Assembly: GCA_030770425.1 (NCBI GenBank)
Contig: JASJFT010000014.1
Coordinates: forward strand, 124,001 to 188,000
DNA length: 64,000 nt
Source of the DNA: Darksidea phi
Lineage: Eukaryota > Ascomycota > Dothideomycetes > Pleosporales > Lentitheciaceae
Reading direction: 5' to 3'
Part shown: positions 63,430 through 64,000 of the stretch, piece after piece
Layout of the letters: each line of letters begins with the position of its first letter
Numbering within the stretch: the first letter of the stretch is position 1
Program-made: the position numbers and the translations under genes
Notes under the pieces: model-generated
Databases searched by the model: none
What the model was told of the DNA's origin: nothing
What the model saw: only the letters and a program-made list of their open reading frames with translations

Positions 63430-64000
63430 TGTGGTGTGGATAACGGTGGATGGTATGGTCTAAATTCGGCTCAAGACTTGAGACCGATGGTACACGGAGG
63501 GTCGAAAATGTTTCTGATAAATAATCAAGACAGTGTGCTGATGCGTGAACGACAGGCACCCTCGACTTACCTTTGTACGCGCCGCGAGAAGGCTTGGGCA
63601 TCCACAATCTTTCGCAGAAAATGCGGAATCTGCCACCAGGCTGAGACAGGTGAAACCGGATTTGCAGAAAATAGGCGAAGTCGGGAGCTGTGGACGTCTC
63701 GAGCGGGGTTCTTTCTGCAAGCTAAAATGTATAAAGTCCATGATTATTCGTTGGGGCAAGAATCCCACAGCCACCTATTAACTCCAAGATTGGTGTAGCT
63801 ATTTATGATCACTCACTGGTGCGAAACAGCGCCTTAACAGCTTATCGGTAGTCAACACCCCTCCATCTAATACCTGGTCAACTCCGGCGAGCCTTCCGCA
63901 GCCGGGAAGCTAAACCGCGTCTGCACGAAAACCTTCTACATGCCATCGGCCTTCTCATCGAACTTGTAGTACACCTTGTCAAGGTCCACGCAGTGCGTCA
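63430..64000. other. Right-edge interval with a possible gene fragment
   Basis: At about 63880-63999 the minus strand reads HCVDLDKVYYKFDEKADGM, TAG, KVFVQTRFSFPAAEGSPEL and a second TAG, which looks like part of a protein interrupted by stops and cut by the edge. I do not recognise it. Overlapping + and minus ORFs at 63382-63798 are unsupported. Confidence 0.3.

Overview
The window is nuclear DNA from a filamentous ascomycete, and the mix of protein families suggests a dothideomycete-like fungus (inference). Most intact genes carry short GT-AG introns of about 50-125 bp with CTAAC/CTAAT-type branch points. The window holds a rhamnogalacturonan lyase, a HET-C/GLTP-type protein, a PNP-NACHT-ankyrin NLR, F-box-like proteins and several membrane proteins known only as fungal hypotheticals. 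It also carries point-mutation scars of the RIP type, in which TGG becomes TAG.

Layout. 1-2.0 kb: minus-strand secreted/membrane protein running off the left edge. 2.5-4.2 kb: rhamnogalacturonan lyase (PL4), four exons. 6.5-9.0 kb: two diverged F-box-like paralogues. 10.2-11.5 kb: nuclear-looking basic protein and a small ORF broken by one TGA. 13.2-13.9 kb: RIP-eroded relic and dispersed repeat copy A. 15.0-22.4 kb: a conserved unknown gene, tRNA-Arg(CCU), a multi-pass membrane protein and two small membrane proteins. 23-31.5 kb: a rearranged, gene-poor block. It holds the C-terminal half of a RIP-damaged FAD monooxygenase, a third F-box-like copy (dead), a truncated glucose-6-phosphate 1-epimerase abutting head-to-head a 5'-truncated large unknown gene, a solo LTR with target-site duplication, an intact carboxylesterase, and the N-terminal half of an FAD monooxygenase. 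35.0-38.8 kb: PNP-NACHT-ankyrin NLR with almost identical ankyrin repeats. 39.6-39.8 kb: poly-G tract and a 10-N assembly gap. 40.4-50.8 kb: housekeeping block with IDH1, the IMP2 protease, a tartrate/D-malate dehydrogenase, a HET-C-like glycolipid transfer protein, a methyltransferase-like protein and a pirin. 52.1-58.3 kb: a GPI-type Ser-rich protein, a dead membrane-protein gene, a 481-bp foldback element and a secreted TAP-like serine hydrolase. 58.5-61.5 kb: Fot1/pogo-like transposase relic followed by a pseudogene of the SAGA subunit Ngg1/Ada3. 61.9-63.4 kb: HNH-nuclease-like protein.

How it fits together. IDH1 and IMP2 are mitochondrial. The PL4 lyase, carboxylesterase, TAP-like hydrolase and Ser-rich GPI protein belong to the secretome. 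The NLR and the HET-C-like GLTP belong to families that act together in fungal non-self recognition, and they lie 5.6 kb apart, though separated by an assembly gap. The most unusual features are the NLR with homogenised repeats, the split FAD monooxygenase, the 10-bp head-to-head junction of two truncated genes, and the foldback element.

Limits. All translations and splice sites were read by eye, with no database search. Family names rest on recognised motifs. Several small ORFs are marked low-confidence.
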